Made by a program: the position numbers and the translations under genes
In this document: positions 19,274-27,919 of the stretch, piece by piece
Position numbering within the stretch: position 1 is the stretch's first letter
Layout: every line of letters begins with the position of its first letter
Notes under the pieces: generated by a model
The model's input: the letters and a program-made list of their open reading frames with translations, nothing else
The model's database searches: none
Told to the model about the DNA's origin: nothing
DNA from: Actinocorallia sp. API 0066
GTDB taxonomy: Bacteria > Actinomycetota > Actinomycetes > Streptosporangiales > Streptosporangiaceae
Assembly: GCF_020991275.1 (NCBI RefSeq)
Contig: NZ_JAJLQY010000004.1
Location: forward strand, 310,001 to 374,000
DNA: 64,000 bases
Reading direction: 5' to 3'

Positions 19274-20239
19274 ATGGCGGAGAAGACGATGAAGGCGATC
19301 CGGGTGCACACCCGGGGCGGGCCGGAACAGCTCGTCCTGGAGGAGGTGCCCCGGCCCGTGCCGGGTCCGGGCGAGGTGCTCGTGCGGGTGCGCGCGGCGG
19401 GCGTCAACCCGCCCGACTGGTACCTGCGCGGCGGCATGCCGCTCATCCCCGCGGAGCTGCGGCCCGCCGTCCCGCTGCCGTTCACACCGGGAACCGACGT
19501 CTCGGGCGTCGTCGTCGCGCTCGGCCCCGGCGCCACGGGCCTCACCGAGGGCGACGAGGTGTTCGGCCTCCTGCGCTTCCCCGGAACGCCCGGCGGCGCC
19601 GCCGCGTACGCCGAGTACGTGACGGCCCCCGTCGGCGACCTCGCCCGCAAGCCGGAGCGCCTCAGCCACGTCGCGGCGGCCGCCGTCCCGATGGCGGGCC
19701 TCACCGCACACCAGTACCTGTTCGAGATAGCGGGCCTGGAGAAGGGTTGGACGGTCCTGGTGAACGGGGCGGCGGGCGGCGTCGGGCACTTCGTCGTGCA
19801 ACTCGCGCTCGCGCACGGCGCGCGGGTGATCGCCGTGGCGTCAGGACGGCACACCGCCTTCCTGCGCGGCCTGGGCGTCACCGAGGTCCACGACTACACG
19901 ACGGGCGACCCCCTGGCGTCCGTGCGCGGCGTCGACCTCGTCGTGGACACCGTCGGCGGCCCCGACGGCCACCGCTTCCGCCCCGTCGTCCGCGACGGCG
20001 GCGTCATCACGCCCGTCTTCTACGGCGCCTACGAGGCCGACGACGGCCGCGACATCGCGCTGCGCGGCGGCCAGGTCCGCTCCGACGGCCGCCGCCTCGC
20101 CGCCCTGGCCCAGCTCCTCGACGACGCCCGGCTCCGTCCCGCCGTCGAGCAGGTCTTCCCGCTCGCCCGCGCCGCCGCCGCCCACACCCGAGGAGAAGCC
20201 GGCCACCTCCAAGGCAAACTCGTCCTGGAAGTCCCCTGA
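19274..20239 (+). CDS. NADP-dependent zinc-less quinone oxidoreductase
   Basis: A 321-residue medium-chain dehydrogenase/reductase of the quinone oxidoreductase group: GroES-like N-terminus (GVNPPDWYLRGG), Rossmann motif NGAAGGVGHF, and no zinc-binding Cys/His set. It would reduce quinones or enones with NADPH. The ATG follows AGGAGG, and the upstream operators indicate control by the divergent TetR. The longer frame to 18401 runs through the TetR gene and is spurious. Confidence 0.9.
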   Translation: MAEKTMKAIRVHTRGGPEQLVLEEVPRPVPGPGEVLVRVRAAGVNPPDWYLRGGMPLIPAELRPAVPLPFTPGTDVSGVVVALGPGATGLTEGDEVFGLLRFPGTPGGAAAYAEYVTAPVGDLARKPERLSHVAAAAVPMAGLTAHQYLFEIAGLEKGWTVLVNGAAGGVGHFVVQLALAHGARVIAVASGRHTAFLRGLGVTEVHDYTTGDPLASVRGVDLVVDTVGGPDGHRFRPVVRDGGVITPVFYGAYEADDGRDIALRGGQVRSDGRRLAALAQLLDDARLRPAVEQVFPLARAAAAHTRGEAGHLQGKLVLEVP

Positions 20240-20272
20240 GGCGCCTTCAACGGTCGGTCTGGGTGGGCGGGG

Positions 20273-21514
20273 TCAGAAGATGTCGGGGCACCAGGGGCGA
20301 CGGGGGGTGGGGAAGAGGAGGTCGGCGCGGGTGAGGGCGTCCGGGGTGTGGGGGGTGAGGCGGGCGGTGGCGGAGAGGCGGTGGGCGGAGTCGTCGCCGA
20401 TCCAGAGGGTGGCCAGGGCGCCGACGTCGAGGGTGAGGTCGGCGGTGCGGGTGGTGGGGGTGCAGGAGGCGCCGTCGGGGGTGGCCTGGAGGAGGAAGCG
20501 GCCGGGGGTGAGGCCCTGCGGGTCGTGCACGTCGAGCACGAGGTCGGCCTCGGCCGGGTAGGCACGGGACTCCAGGAGGCGCGGGACGTCGAGGGGACGG
20601 AGCCAGAGGGAGTCGTAGTAAGTCCGGACAACGGCGGCGCGGGGATCGCCGAGCCAGTGCGGAAGTGTGTCGTCGGGGGCGCGGCCGCCCGTCTCGACGG
20701 CGACCGCCCAGTCGATCGAGCACAGGTGCCGCCACAGGGCGCGCTCGGCGGCGGGCGTCGTCGCGATGAGGTCCTGCACGGTGAGCGTCGCGGCGGGGCG
20801 CGAACCCTCCCATTTCCCATTGGACCGGTAGGTGGCGAGCCCCTCGACCGTGCCGTCGTCGGCCGTGTAGAGCAGGTGGACGGGCGTCGTCCACCGCTCG
20901 TCGGACGGCCGGTACAGGCCCGCGAGCCGCCGCCACCACGGCAGCGGCCGGGTCACCACGCCGTGCCGCAGCGCGCGCATCCGGTCGTGCAGGGCGGGCC
21001 CCTCGGCCATCACCCGTTCGGGATCGACGTGCGCGAGCGTGCCCTCCTCGGGCACCGACCAGCGCGACGTCGCCCCGGCCCGTGGCAGGTCGACGCGGTA
21101 GTCGGCGAGCCAGGCGGCGGGCCCGAACCCGAACCGCCCGTAGATCGGGTACTCGGCGGCTATGAGCGACGCGAGGATCTCGCCCCGCTCCCGTGCCACC
21201 CGCAGATCCTCCGTGATCATCCGGGTGAGCAGGCCGCGCCGCCGGTGGGTGGGCGTCACCGTCACCCGCGACACCGCGTTGGACGGCACGAACGCGCCGC
21301 CGGGCGCCGTCACCTCGTGCGGGAAGCTGTGATACGTCGCGACGCACCGGCCCCCGTCGAAGGCCCCCAGCAGCTCTCCGGGCCGCGTCAGCAGCGCCGC
21401 GAGGTGCTCGATGTCGGCCTCGGTCGCCGACGGCTCGTGATGGAACCCCACGGCCTCCGCCCGCCGGAACTCCCCGAGCTCCGCTACCCCCACCTCACGA
21501 ATCTCCACAGCCAT
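20273..21514 (-). CDS. GNAT N-acetyltransferase, Eis-like
   Basis: A 413-residue protein with the Eis layout: N-terminal GNAT domain with the acetyl-CoA loop VTPTHRRRGLLTRM, a second degenerate GNAT domain, and a C-terminal sterol-carrier-like domain ending in a free Phe (CPDIF), the residue that acts as base in Eis enzymes. Eis proteins acetylate amines on aminoglycosides and proteins. ATG at 21514 was chosen over an upstream in-frame ATG because GAGAGGGGGG precedes it. It converges with the oxidoreductase and diverges from the nitroreductase. Confidence 0.88.
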   Translation of the reverse strand: MAVEIREVGVAELGEFRRAEAVGFHHEPSATEADIEHLAALLTRPGELLGAFDGGRCVATYHSFPHEVTAPGGAFVPSNAVSRVTVTPTHRRRGLLTRMITEDLRVARERGEILASLIAAEYPIYGRFGFGPAAWLADYRVDLPRAGATSRWSVPEEGTLAHVDPERVMAEGPALHDRMRALRHGVVTRPLPWWRRLAGLYRPSDERWTTPVHLLYTADDGTVEGLATYRSNGKWEGSRPAATLTVQDLIATTPAAERALWRHLCSIDWAVAVETGGRAPDDTLPHWLGDPRAAVVRTYYDSLWLRPLDVPRLLESRAYPAEADLVLDVHDPQGLTPGRFLLQATPDGASCTPTTRTADLTLDVGALATLWIGDDSAHRLSATARLTPHTPDALTRADLLFPTPRRPWCPDIF

Positions 21515-21707
21515 CACGCGCCCCCCTCTCCCCACCGACGTTACCGACCCCGTCCACCGGTTTTCCGCCCCACCCGGTCGGCCGGGACGTCGGGGCGGCC
21601 GTGCCTGCTCTCGTTGGGGCTGGAGGGCGCGGGGTCAGTGGTCCAGGCGGAGGTGGGCTCGGTAGGCGGTGGGGTGAGGGTGGCACGGGGCGTGGGAGCA
21701 TGCGGGG

Positions 21708-22397
21708 ATGGAGCTGCTTGAGGCGTTGCGCGGGACCGCCGCGATCCGTGAGTTCACCCGTGCGCCGGTCTCGGACGAGGCGCTGTACCGGGTGCTGGAC
21801 TCCGCGCGGTTCGCGCCGAGCGGGGGCAACCAGCAGGGCTGGCGGGTCGTCGTCGTCAAGGATCCGGGGCTGCGGCGGGAGCTGCGCGACCTGTACGCGG
21901 GCGCGTGGCGGGACTACGTGGCGATCGGGCAGGCCGGGCTGCGGGCCTGGTCGCCGACGGCGGACCGGGCGGCCGAGGCGGCCGCGATCGCCGCGGGGCC
22001 GTCGGGCGACCCGGCCGGGGAGTTCGTGAGGCACCTCGACGAGGTGCCCGCGATGCTCGTCGTGCTGGGCGACCTCGACGTGCTCGCCGCCGTGGACCGC
22101 GACCACGACCGCTACACCTTCGCGGGCGGCGGATCCCTGTATCCGTTCGTCTGGAGCCTGCTGCTCGCGGCGCGCGAGGAGGGGCTCGGAGGGGTCATGA
22201 CGACGATGCACGTCCGGGAGGAGGAGGCCGTGCGGAGCCTTCTGGGGGTTCCGGAGAACTTCGCCATCGTCTCGACCGTGCTTCTCGGCTACCCGGCGCG
22301 AAGGCCGACCCGGTTGAAGCGCACGAAGGTCGAGGACTTCGCTTGGATCGACTCCTTCGGCGGGCCGCCTCTCACCCCCGAAGTTACCGGACCGTAG
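21708..22397 (+). CDS. Nitroreductase family flavoprotein
   Basis: A 229-residue FMN-dependent nitroreductase fold protein. The FMN-binding signature AIREFTRAPVSDEALY, the substrate-side FAPSGGNQQGWR and the C-terminal GVPENFAIVSTVLLGYP are all present. It probably reduces nitro or related compounds with NAD(P)H. It is directly followed (one base) by a thioesterase gene, and the three genes 21708-23436 may form one transcript. Confidence 0.9.
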   Translation: MELLEALRGTAAIREFTRAPVSDEALYRVLDSARFAPSGGNQQGWRVVVVKDPGLRRELRDLYAGAWRDYVAIGQAGLRAWSPTADRAAEAAAIAAGPSGDPAGEFVRHLDEVPAMLVVLGDLDVLAAVDRDHDRYTFAGGGSLYPFVWSLLLAAREEGLGGVMTTMHVREEEAVRSLLGVPENFAIVSTVLLGYPARRPTRLKRTKVEDFAWIDSFGGPPLTPEVTGP

Positions 22398-22398
22398 G

Positions 22399-22818
22399 AT
22401 GCCGGGCGTGACTTACCGGTATTGGGTGGACGTTCCCACGCGGTGGAACGACAACGACTGCTACGGCCACATGAACAACGTCATCCACTACGAGATGATG
22501 GACACGGTCGTCAACACGTGGCTGATCCGCGAGGCGGGCTTCGATCCGCGCAAGGACGACGTCATAGGCATGTGCGTGGCCTCGCGCTGCGAGTACAAGG
22601 CCGAGGCCGCGTTCCCGGAGACGCTCAGGGTCGGGATGCGGATCGGGAAGCTCGGCACGTCGAGCGTGCGCTACGAGGTCGGGCTGTTCCGCGCGGACGG
22701 CGAGACCCTCATCGCGAGCGGCGATTTCACGCACGTGTTCACCGACCGCGTCACCCGGCGTCCGGTGCCGATCGCGGGCCGGATGCGTGAGGCGATGGAG
22801 CGGCTCGCCGTGTCCTGA
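22399..22818 (+). CDS. Acyl-CoA thioesterase, hotdog fold (4HBT)
   Basis: A 139-residue hotdog protein with the 4HBT signature TRWNDNDCYGHMNNVIHYEMMD; the Asp in WNDNDCYGHMNN is the usual catalytic residue. It hydrolyses acyl-CoA or a related thioester. An in-frame GTG at 22408 is an alternative start that would give a protein beginning near MTYRYWVDVPT. It follows the nitroreductase without a gap. Confidence 0.87.
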   Translation: MPGVTYRYWVDVPTRWNDNDCYGHMNNVIHYEMMDTVVNTWLIREAGFDPRKDDVIGMCVASRCEYKAEAAFPETLRVGMRIGKLGTSSVRYEVGLFRADGETLIASGDFTHVFTDRVTRRPVPIAGRMREAMERLAVS

Positions 22819-22842
22819 CCGCCGGGCTGGGAGGAAACCGCC

Positions 22843-23436
22843 ATGACCGACATATGCGACAACGCCTCGACCGGGGTGATCGTCGCGGACGCCGCGGGCC
22901 GTCTGGTGCTGCTCACCCGCGCCCAGCCGCCCGCGGGGATCGCGCCCGCCGCCGGGCACGTCTTCGACGACCACGCGGTGCTGCGCCCCGACGGGACCGT
23001 CGACGAGGACACGTCCTTCCGCGCCGCGGCGGTGGCCGAGGTCGAGGAGGAGCTCGGGCTGACGGTCGCGGTGGCCGATCTGGAGGAGGTCACGCGCGGC
23101 TGGCGGATCTCGCCCTGCCGCCGTCCCCTCCTGCCGGGACGGGAGCCGGGCCATGCGTGGCGCGTCTACCGGGCGCCCGCGACGGGCCTGCTCACGCCCT
23201 CTCCTACCGAGACGCGCGGGGCCCGCTGGTACACACCCGCTGAGGTCCAGTCCCTTGCGGACCGGACGGCCGCCTTCGCCTGTGGTGATGTCAGCGAGGC
23301 TGCCTTCGACGCCTCCCCGGGCCTTCAACCCGTGTGGGTGCGTTGGCTCGTCGACGCCGCGCTGGTCACCGTCTCGGCCGCCGCGCTCACCGCGATCGAC
23401 GCGCTGCTGCACCACCAGGCGCACACCTGCCGCTGA
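22843..23436 (+). CDS. NUDIX hydrolase
   Basis: A 197-residue protein whose NUDIX box is recognisable around residues 44-80, ending AAVAEVEEELGL. The usual GX5E part is expanded (GHVFDDHAVLRPDG), so the loop is longer than the canonical box. Substrate unknown; nucleoside diphosphate derivatives are typical. A GGGAGGAAA ribosome site precedes the ATG, 24 bases after the thioesterase gene. Confidence 0.78.
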   Translation: MTDICDNASTGVIVADAAGRLVLLTRAQPPAGIAPAAGHVFDDHAVLRPDGTVDEDTSFRAAAVAEVEEELGLTVAVADLEEVTRGWRISPCRRPLLPGREPGHAWRVYRAPATGLLTPSPTETRGARWYTPAEVQSLADRTAAFACGDVSEAAFDASPGLQPVWVRWLVDAALVTVSAAALTAIDALLHHQAHTCR

Positions 23437-23512
23437 CCCGTGGCTCTTTGACGGCCCGCGCACCTCCCGTCCGGCGCCTGACGAAGGCTCAGGGGAACCC
23501 CAAAGCAAGGCG

Positions 23513-24160
23513 TCAAGGGGAAGTGCCCACCCGGAGACGGCGTAGGTGCTCGGCGTGGAAGAGCAGTGCCAGCGTCACCAGCAGCGCGGGCAGGAACGCC
23601 ACGAGGCGGCTTCCGGCCATGATGAGGATCCCTGCGGCGGCCGCCCCCGACAGGAGCCCGATGAGCTGGAGGGGGATCGCCATCCTGTCGTTGAAGGTGC
23701 CGCGCGCGAGGTCGCGTAGGGCGACGGTGAGCCCGCCCGTCAGGTAGGTCGTGGGAGCGGGGACCCGCAGGGCGGTGATGCTCTGCCCGCCGAGCGCGAA
23801 CGCCCCCGTCGCGAGGAGAAGCGCGCCCGTGACGGCGCCCGGCCTGCCCTCGGCCGCGATCCAGCCGAAGCCGAGCACCAGAAGCAGGCCGAGCTGGGCG
23901 AGCAGCGGCGCCACCAGCACCCGCGACTCGCCGCGCCACGCCCACGCCCACGTCAGCGCGCCCACGCTGAACGCGAGCACCGCGATGGCCGCCGACGCCG
24001 CAGGCCCCCACTTGCCCATGCAGATCCCATAGACGATGTTCACGAGGTTCCCGGTCACGATCCCGGCGAAGGCTCCGCCCAGCGACGTCAACGACAGCAG
24101 GTCCACCGCTCCCGCGCACGCCGCCAACGTCACCGCCGCCGCCCGCTGCGGCCCAGACAC
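23513..24160 (-). CDS. DUF1275 (YoaK) family membrane protein
   Basis: A 215-residue membrane protein with about six hydrophobic segments and the family motifs AGAVDLLSLTSLGGAFAGIVTGNLV and LGGQSITALRVPAPTTYLTGGLT (each given in shorter form within the family as D-x-x-S-L and T-Y-x-T-G). Function unknown; the family is often annotated as a transporter. GTG at 24160, preceded by AGGGAG, is preferred; the frame extends to an ATG at 24238 through sequence unlike the family. Confidence 0.8.
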   Translation of the reverse strand: MSGPQRAAAVTLAACAGAVDLLSLTSLGGAFAGIVTGNLVNIVYGICMGKWGPAASAAIAVLAFSVGALTWAWAWRGESRVLVAPLLAQLGLLLVLGFGWIAAEGRPGAVTGALLLATGAFALGGQSITALRVPAPTTYLTGGLTVALRDLARGTFNDRMAIPLQLIGLLSGAAAAGILIMAGSRLVAFLPALLVTLALLFHAEHLRRLRVGTSP

Positions 24161-24337
24161 CTCCCCCACTCCCTGAACCCTCCCCCGCCACGCCCACCCC
24201 AGAACTCCAAGAAGCCCGTGCGCGAGGAACTCGACCACGAGGCGACCCAGGACGCGCCGGATGGGAACCGCCTCCGCGCGCTCGGGGTGCCTGCCGCGTA
24301 CGGGGCGGGTGTTCTACCGGACCTGTCAGGGCCGTCG

Positions 24338-24949
24338 TCAGGCGGGCGGGTGGAGCATGCGCAGGGACAGGTGCGTGTAGGACGCCGCGATGTCCGTGGG
24401 GGTGCGGCGGCGCTGGGTGGGGAACCAGCGGGCCACGTCGATGGCAAGCGAGAGGATCGCCACGGTGGCGGTCGGCGCCTCCTCGGGGTCGAAGACGCCC
24501 TGCGCGACCCCGTCAGCCACGGCGTCCGCGAGAAGCGAGTCGGTCTCGCGGCGGAGCTTCAGCAGCGCCCGCTGGTGGTCGTCGGTGAGCGACGGGTGTT
24601 CGTGCTGGATGACGCGGGCGAGGCTGTGGTGCTCGGCGTGGAAGAGCACCGACGTCTGCACGATCGCGGCGACGCGCGCCGACGGGTCCGGACCCGCCGC
24701 CTCGGCCGCGCGGCGCACCAGCTCCAGATGCACCTCATGCCCGGACTGGGCGATCTGATAGAGGATTTCCTCTTTTGTCGGGAAATGCATGTAGAGGGCG
24801 GCGGGGCTCATGCCCGCGCGCACCGCGATCTGCCGCGTCGACGCGCCGTGGTACCCGTGCTCGCCGAACGCCTCGATCGCCGCCCTCAGCAGCCGCTGGG
24901 CGGTCGCGGGCAGCTCCTCCCACGCCTCGGCCAGGGTGACCGCCGCCAT
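24338..24949 (-). CDS. TetR/AcrR family regulator
   Basis: A 203-residue repressor: helix-turn-helix around residues 27-55 (STRQIAVRAGMSPAALYMHFPTKEEIL) and a C-terminal domain like those of acyl-CoA-responsive TetR proteins (VLFHAEHHSLARVIQHEH). It lies 16 bases after the stop of an SDR gene on the same strand and is probably co-transcribed with it. The ligand is unknown. Confidence 0.88.
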   Translation of the reverse strand: MAAVTLAEAWEELPATAQRLLRAAIEAFGEHGYHGASTRQIAVRAGMSPAALYMHFPTKEEILYQIAQSGHEVHLELVRRAAEAAGPDPSARVAAIVQTSVLFHAEHHSLARVIQHEHPSLTDDHQRALLKLRRETDSLLADAVADGVAQGVFDPEEAPTATVAILSLAIDVARWFPTQRRRTPTDIAASYTHLSLRMLHPPA

Positions 24950-24965
24950 CGCCCGTCCGTCCCGC

Positions 24966-25721
24966 TCAGGCGACCGTGAGGCCGCCGTCCACGGGGATGA
25001 CCGCCCCGTTGACGTACGCGCCGGCCCGGCTCGACAGGAACACGGCGACGCCCGCCATGTCGTCGGGACGGCCGATGCGCTTCACCGGGACCGCCTGCGC
25101 GACGAGGTCGCCGAACGCGTCGAGCGTCGCCGCCATCATCTTGGACTCGAACGGCCCCGGCGCCACCGCGTTGACGGTGATGGCCTGCGGCCCGAGCTCC
25201 TTGGCCAAGACCCGGGTGAGCTGATGGATTCCCGCCTTGCTCGCGGTGTAGGAGTAGCGCTCGCCCGGCGTCATGATCCCGTCGATGGAGCCGATGTTGA
25301 TGACCCGCGCGGGGTCGTCCGGCGTGGCCGCCTCCCGCAGGTTCGGCAGCAGGGCGCGGGTCAGGAAGAACGGCGACTTCAGGTTGAGGTCGAGCACCTT
25401 GTCCCACGCCGACGCCGGGAACTCCTCCAGCGGCGCGCCCCAGGTGGCGCCCGCGTTGTTCACGAGGATGTGCAGCGGCCCGTCGATAGCGGAGGCGAGC
25501 TCCTTGCACGCCTCCTCGGTGGAGACGTCTGCGGGCACCCCCTCGACGTCCCCGTACCGCGACAGCTCCTTGACGGCGGCCTCCACCGCGTCGGCCTTCC
25601 GAGAACTGATCACGACCTTCGCCGCCCCCGCCTGGAGCAGCCCCCGCGCGATCATCAGCCCGATCCCCCGAGTCCCCCCGGTGACCAGCGCCTTCTTCCC
25701 ATCCAACCGAAACAGATCCAT
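24966..25721 (-). CDS. SDR family oxidoreductase
   Basis: A 251-residue classical short-chain dehydrogenase: cofactor motif TGGTRGIG, NNAG, catalytic Ser in NIGSIDG, YxxxK in YSYTASKAG, and PGPFES. The start MDLFRLDGKKALVTGG resembles RhlG/gluconate-5-dehydrogenase-type SDRs; the exact substrate cannot be called. ATG at 25721 is preceded by GGGAG; the frame extends to 25799 through C-rich DNA without homology. Followed by a TetR gene in the same operon. Confidence 0.88.
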   Translation of the reverse strand: MDLFRLDGKKALVTGGTRGIGLMIARGLLQAGAAKVVISSRKADAVEAAVKELSRYGDVEGVPADVSTEEACKELASAIDGPLHILVNNAGATWGAPLEEFPASAWDKVLDLNLKSPFFLTRALLPNLREAATPDDPARVINIGSIDGIMTPGERYSYTASKAGIHQLTRVLAKELGPQAITVNAVAPGPFESKMMAATLDAFGDLVAQAVPVKRIGRPDDMAGVAVFLSSRAGAYVNGAVIPVDGGLTVA

Positions 25722-25843
25722 ACCGTCTCCCGCCCTACCCGTGATCACCCCGAAGTCTAACCAGCCCCCTCCCCCCACCCCCCTCCCACCCCCACCCAAA
25801 CTAACCCACGGGTTACTTCACCCCCGAAACGGGATTAGAAAGA

Positions 25844-25860
25844 GACGTCTGTAAGACGTC
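25844..25860. promoter_or_regulatory. Perfect inverted repeat, possible operator
   Basis: GACGTCT-GTA-AGACGTC is a 7-bp perfect palindrome with a 3-base centre, about 120 bases upstream of the SDR-TetR operon start. The size suits a TetR-type or similar dimeric regulator. No partner site was found in the window. Confidence 0.4.
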
Positions 25861-25952
25861 AGTAGCCCGGACACGGTTACTGATCGTTACTACCGCGAGG
25901 AATCGCACGATCTCCGTAGCTTCCTAGTGCTTGTCCGATGCACCGCTTCACC

Positions 25953-26060
25953 CTCCCGAAGCCCGGGACGGTCCACCGCAACGGTCTGATGCTCCCGAAG
26001 ATCCGAGGCGATCCACCGCGACGGCTTGGTGCCTTCGAAGGCCCGAAGCGATTCACGTCG
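25953..26060. repeat. Imperfect 39-bp direct repeats
   Basis: TCCCGAAG recurs at 25954 and 25993 with similar following sequence (GTCCACCGCAACGG versus ATCCACCGCGACGG), and a decayed third copy begins near 26041 (CCCGAAGCGATTCACG). A 39-base period equals 13 codons on the reverse strand, so this could be a remnant of a repeat-coding tail. Confidence 0.5.
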
Positions 26061-26107
26061 GGGTGTCCTCCCATGGTGGTCTCTGATGTGGGTGGCTGCT
26101 CCGAGGA

Positions 26108-26590
26108 TCAGGATCGGGTGGAGCCGGTGGGCCAGAGGATGGTGACGGGCTTGTCTTCGGTGCGGGCGTGGGTGACGACGTCGGCGGTGCCTCCGTGGCC
26201 GCCTGAGGGGCCTCCGTCCCAGACGGCGAAGAGGTGGTCTGAGAGGGCAGTGAGGATTCTGCTTGCCGCCATGTAGGCGGGGCGGCCGGAGGTGGGGTGG
26301 TCGGTGTAGTGGACGGTTTCGGCCTTCGTGAGGAGGGTGTCGAAGGTCTTGAGGTTGTCGGGGGTTACCTTGCGGTCGCGGTAGTCGGGGGCCGGTAGGA
26401 CGACCTCCAGGCGGCCTCCGACGTCTAGGACGACCTGGGCGAAGATCTGGTCTGCGCCGACGGCGAGGCATGAGATGCCGATGAGGTCGGGGCCTGTGTG
26501 AGGGGCGAGGGCTTCGCGGATGGCCTCGTAGACGAGATCGGCGGTGGCGTCGGTGAGGTTGGAGTGGCCGGTGATGCCGATCCGGGTCAC
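26108..26590 (-). CDS. SLOG/LOG-like Rossmann protein
   Basis: A 160-residue protein resembling the SLOG superfamily (DprA/LOG-like nucleotide-ligand binders): GITGHSN at the N-terminus, SCLAVGADQIFA, VVLPAPDYRDR and a C-terminal VWDGGPSGGHGGTADVV. SLOG proteins bind nucleotides or nucleotide-derived signals and appear in several bacterial conflict systems; a role here is inferred. The GTG start overlaps the stop of the TPR gene (GTGA), so the two are translationally coupled. Confidence 0.65.
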   Translation of the reverse strand: MTRIGITGHSNLTDATADLVYEAIREALAPHTGPDLIGISCLAVGADQIFAQVVLDVGGRLEVVLPAPDYRDRKVTPDNLKTFDTLLTKAETVHYTDHPTSGRPAYMAASRILTALSDHLFAVWDGGPSGGHGGTADVVTHARTEDKPVTILWPTGSTRS

Positions 26591-27774
26591 GCTGTCTCCT
26601 TGAGGGTGGCGGCTCTGGTGCGGAAGCGTTCGGCGAGTTCGCCGCGTAGGTCTGCGATCTCGGTTGAATCCTTGTACCTGGCGGACTCGCGGTGGAAGTC
26701 ATGGAGGCGGCGTTCCACGCGACCGGAGTTAATGGCGTCTTCGATCGTGACGGCCTGGCGGATGACGTGGACGGCTTCCTCTCGCTCGTTGAGCAGGAGG
26801 TGAGCCCGTCCGAGTCCGATGAGATCGAAGGCCCGATTGCGGAGGCGTCGGGGTGCTCGGAGTTCCAAGGCGCTGGTGATGTAGGTGGCCGAACGCTGAG
26901 CGAGATCGGTGTAGGGGCGACCTTCACGGGCCTGTGCGAGAGCGAGGTCTCGGTACCGGCCGCCGATGACCCCCGCGAGTTCGGAGGCGTCGAACGGGGT
27001 GATCCAGTAGGGCAGCCGGGTGGTTACGGGCTCGTGGAACGTCTCTTCCGCCTGGCCCACCGCACGGTGGAACGCCTGGACGCGGCCGGTCTTGGCGTAG
27101 GCCCATCCTTCTCGGGTGCGGAGCATGGACAGGACGCGTCCAGGGGCGTCGGTGCGCACTCCGTCCAGGGCGAGGCGGATGAGGTCCAGGGCGTCTTCGG
27201 GGCGGCCTAGGTCGAGCATCTGGCGGGCCATCGCGGCGAGGATGTTCGCTCCGAAGAGACGGCCGGATTCGCCGGAGGCGTGGGCGGCTCGGAGTGATAG
27301 CCGGTAGTACCGCTGGGCGAGGGGGTGGAGCCCGGCGTCATAGGACATGGACGCGGCAATCTTCGCGAGTTCGGCGAGAACTTCGAAGAGTCGGCGGGCG
27401 ATGTCGGGGGCCTGGTGCTCGCGGAGGAGTTGGGCCACCTCGTTCATCTGGCCGACGACGGCTTTGCGGCGGATGCCCATGCGGAACCGCCGGTCCCAGT
27501 GGCGGAGTGCCTTGGTCGTCGTCTCGATACGTCGGATCTCCTCTTCGTCCACGCTGCCGGGGCGGCTGAGCGTGGGGAGAGGACGGCCTCTGAGAACCCA
27601 GTGTTCCAGCGGCTCGGTGAGGGCGACTCCGAGGAGGAGAGCGCCTATCTGCTGAGTGGCTTCGCGTCGGTCAAGCATGAGATCGGTGAGGGTGAAGCGG
27701 GCGATGTCCTCAACCGTACGTGCTGCCTGCCAGAGTTCGGGGCCGGAGGTCTCCGTGAGTTCCTGCCTGGTCAT
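26587..27774 (-). CDS. TPR-repeat protein, like C-terminal half of actinomycete XRE-TPR regulators
   Basis: A 395-residue helical-repeat protein. Its first 60 residues (DIARFTLTDLMLDRREATQQIG ... LTEPLEHWVL) match the linker that, in many actinomycete proteins, follows an N-terminal XRE helix-turn-helix, and the rest forms TPR-like repeats (ALDLIRLALDGV, RNRAFDLIGLGRAHLLLNEREEAVHVI). The helix-turn-helix is missing. The open frame runs on to 27858 without homology, directly into the 5' end of the truncated polymerase gene on the other strand. ATG 27774 was chosen; 27804-27806 is an alternative. Coupled to the SLOG-like gene downstream. Confidence 0.7.
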   Translation of the reverse strand: MTRQELTETSGPELWQAARTVEDIARFTLTDLMLDRREATQQIGALLLGVALTEPLEHWVLRGRPLPTLSRPGSVDEEEIRRIETTTKALRHWDRRFRMGIRRKAVVGQMNEVAQLLREHQAPDIARRLFEVLAELAKIAASMSYDAGLHPLAQRYYRLSLRAAHASGESGRLFGANILAAMARQMLDLGRPEDALDLIRLALDGVRTDAPGRVLSMLRTREGWAYAKTGRVQAFHRAVGQAEETFHEPVTTRLPYWITPFDASELAGVIGGRYRDLALAQAREGRPYTDLAQRSATYITSALELRAPRRLRNRAFDLIGLGRAHLLLNEREEAVHVIRQAVTIEDAINSGRVERRLHDFHRESARYKDSTEIADLRGELAERFRTRAATLKETA

Positions 27775-27919
27775 GGTGGCCTCGTGAGGCGTCTCACCGG
27801 GGGGCATCGACGGTAAGCGGACCTTCATCGGGTTCACGGCGATAGAGGAAGGCCGCAAGGGCTATCGCGGCAGGTTCCTGGACGTCCGGACCCTCACGTT
27901 CGCTCTCACCGGCAAGAGC

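Larger units (their letters stand above)
25722..26107. other. Gene-free interval between SDR and SLOG-like genes
   Basis: This 386-base interval starts with a C-rich tract (about 25758-25800), holds a perfect inverted repeat and short 39-base repeats (listed separately) and shows no credible gene. The reverse strand is open across the repeats but has no homology. It marks the left edge of the accessory patch. Confidence 0.5.
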
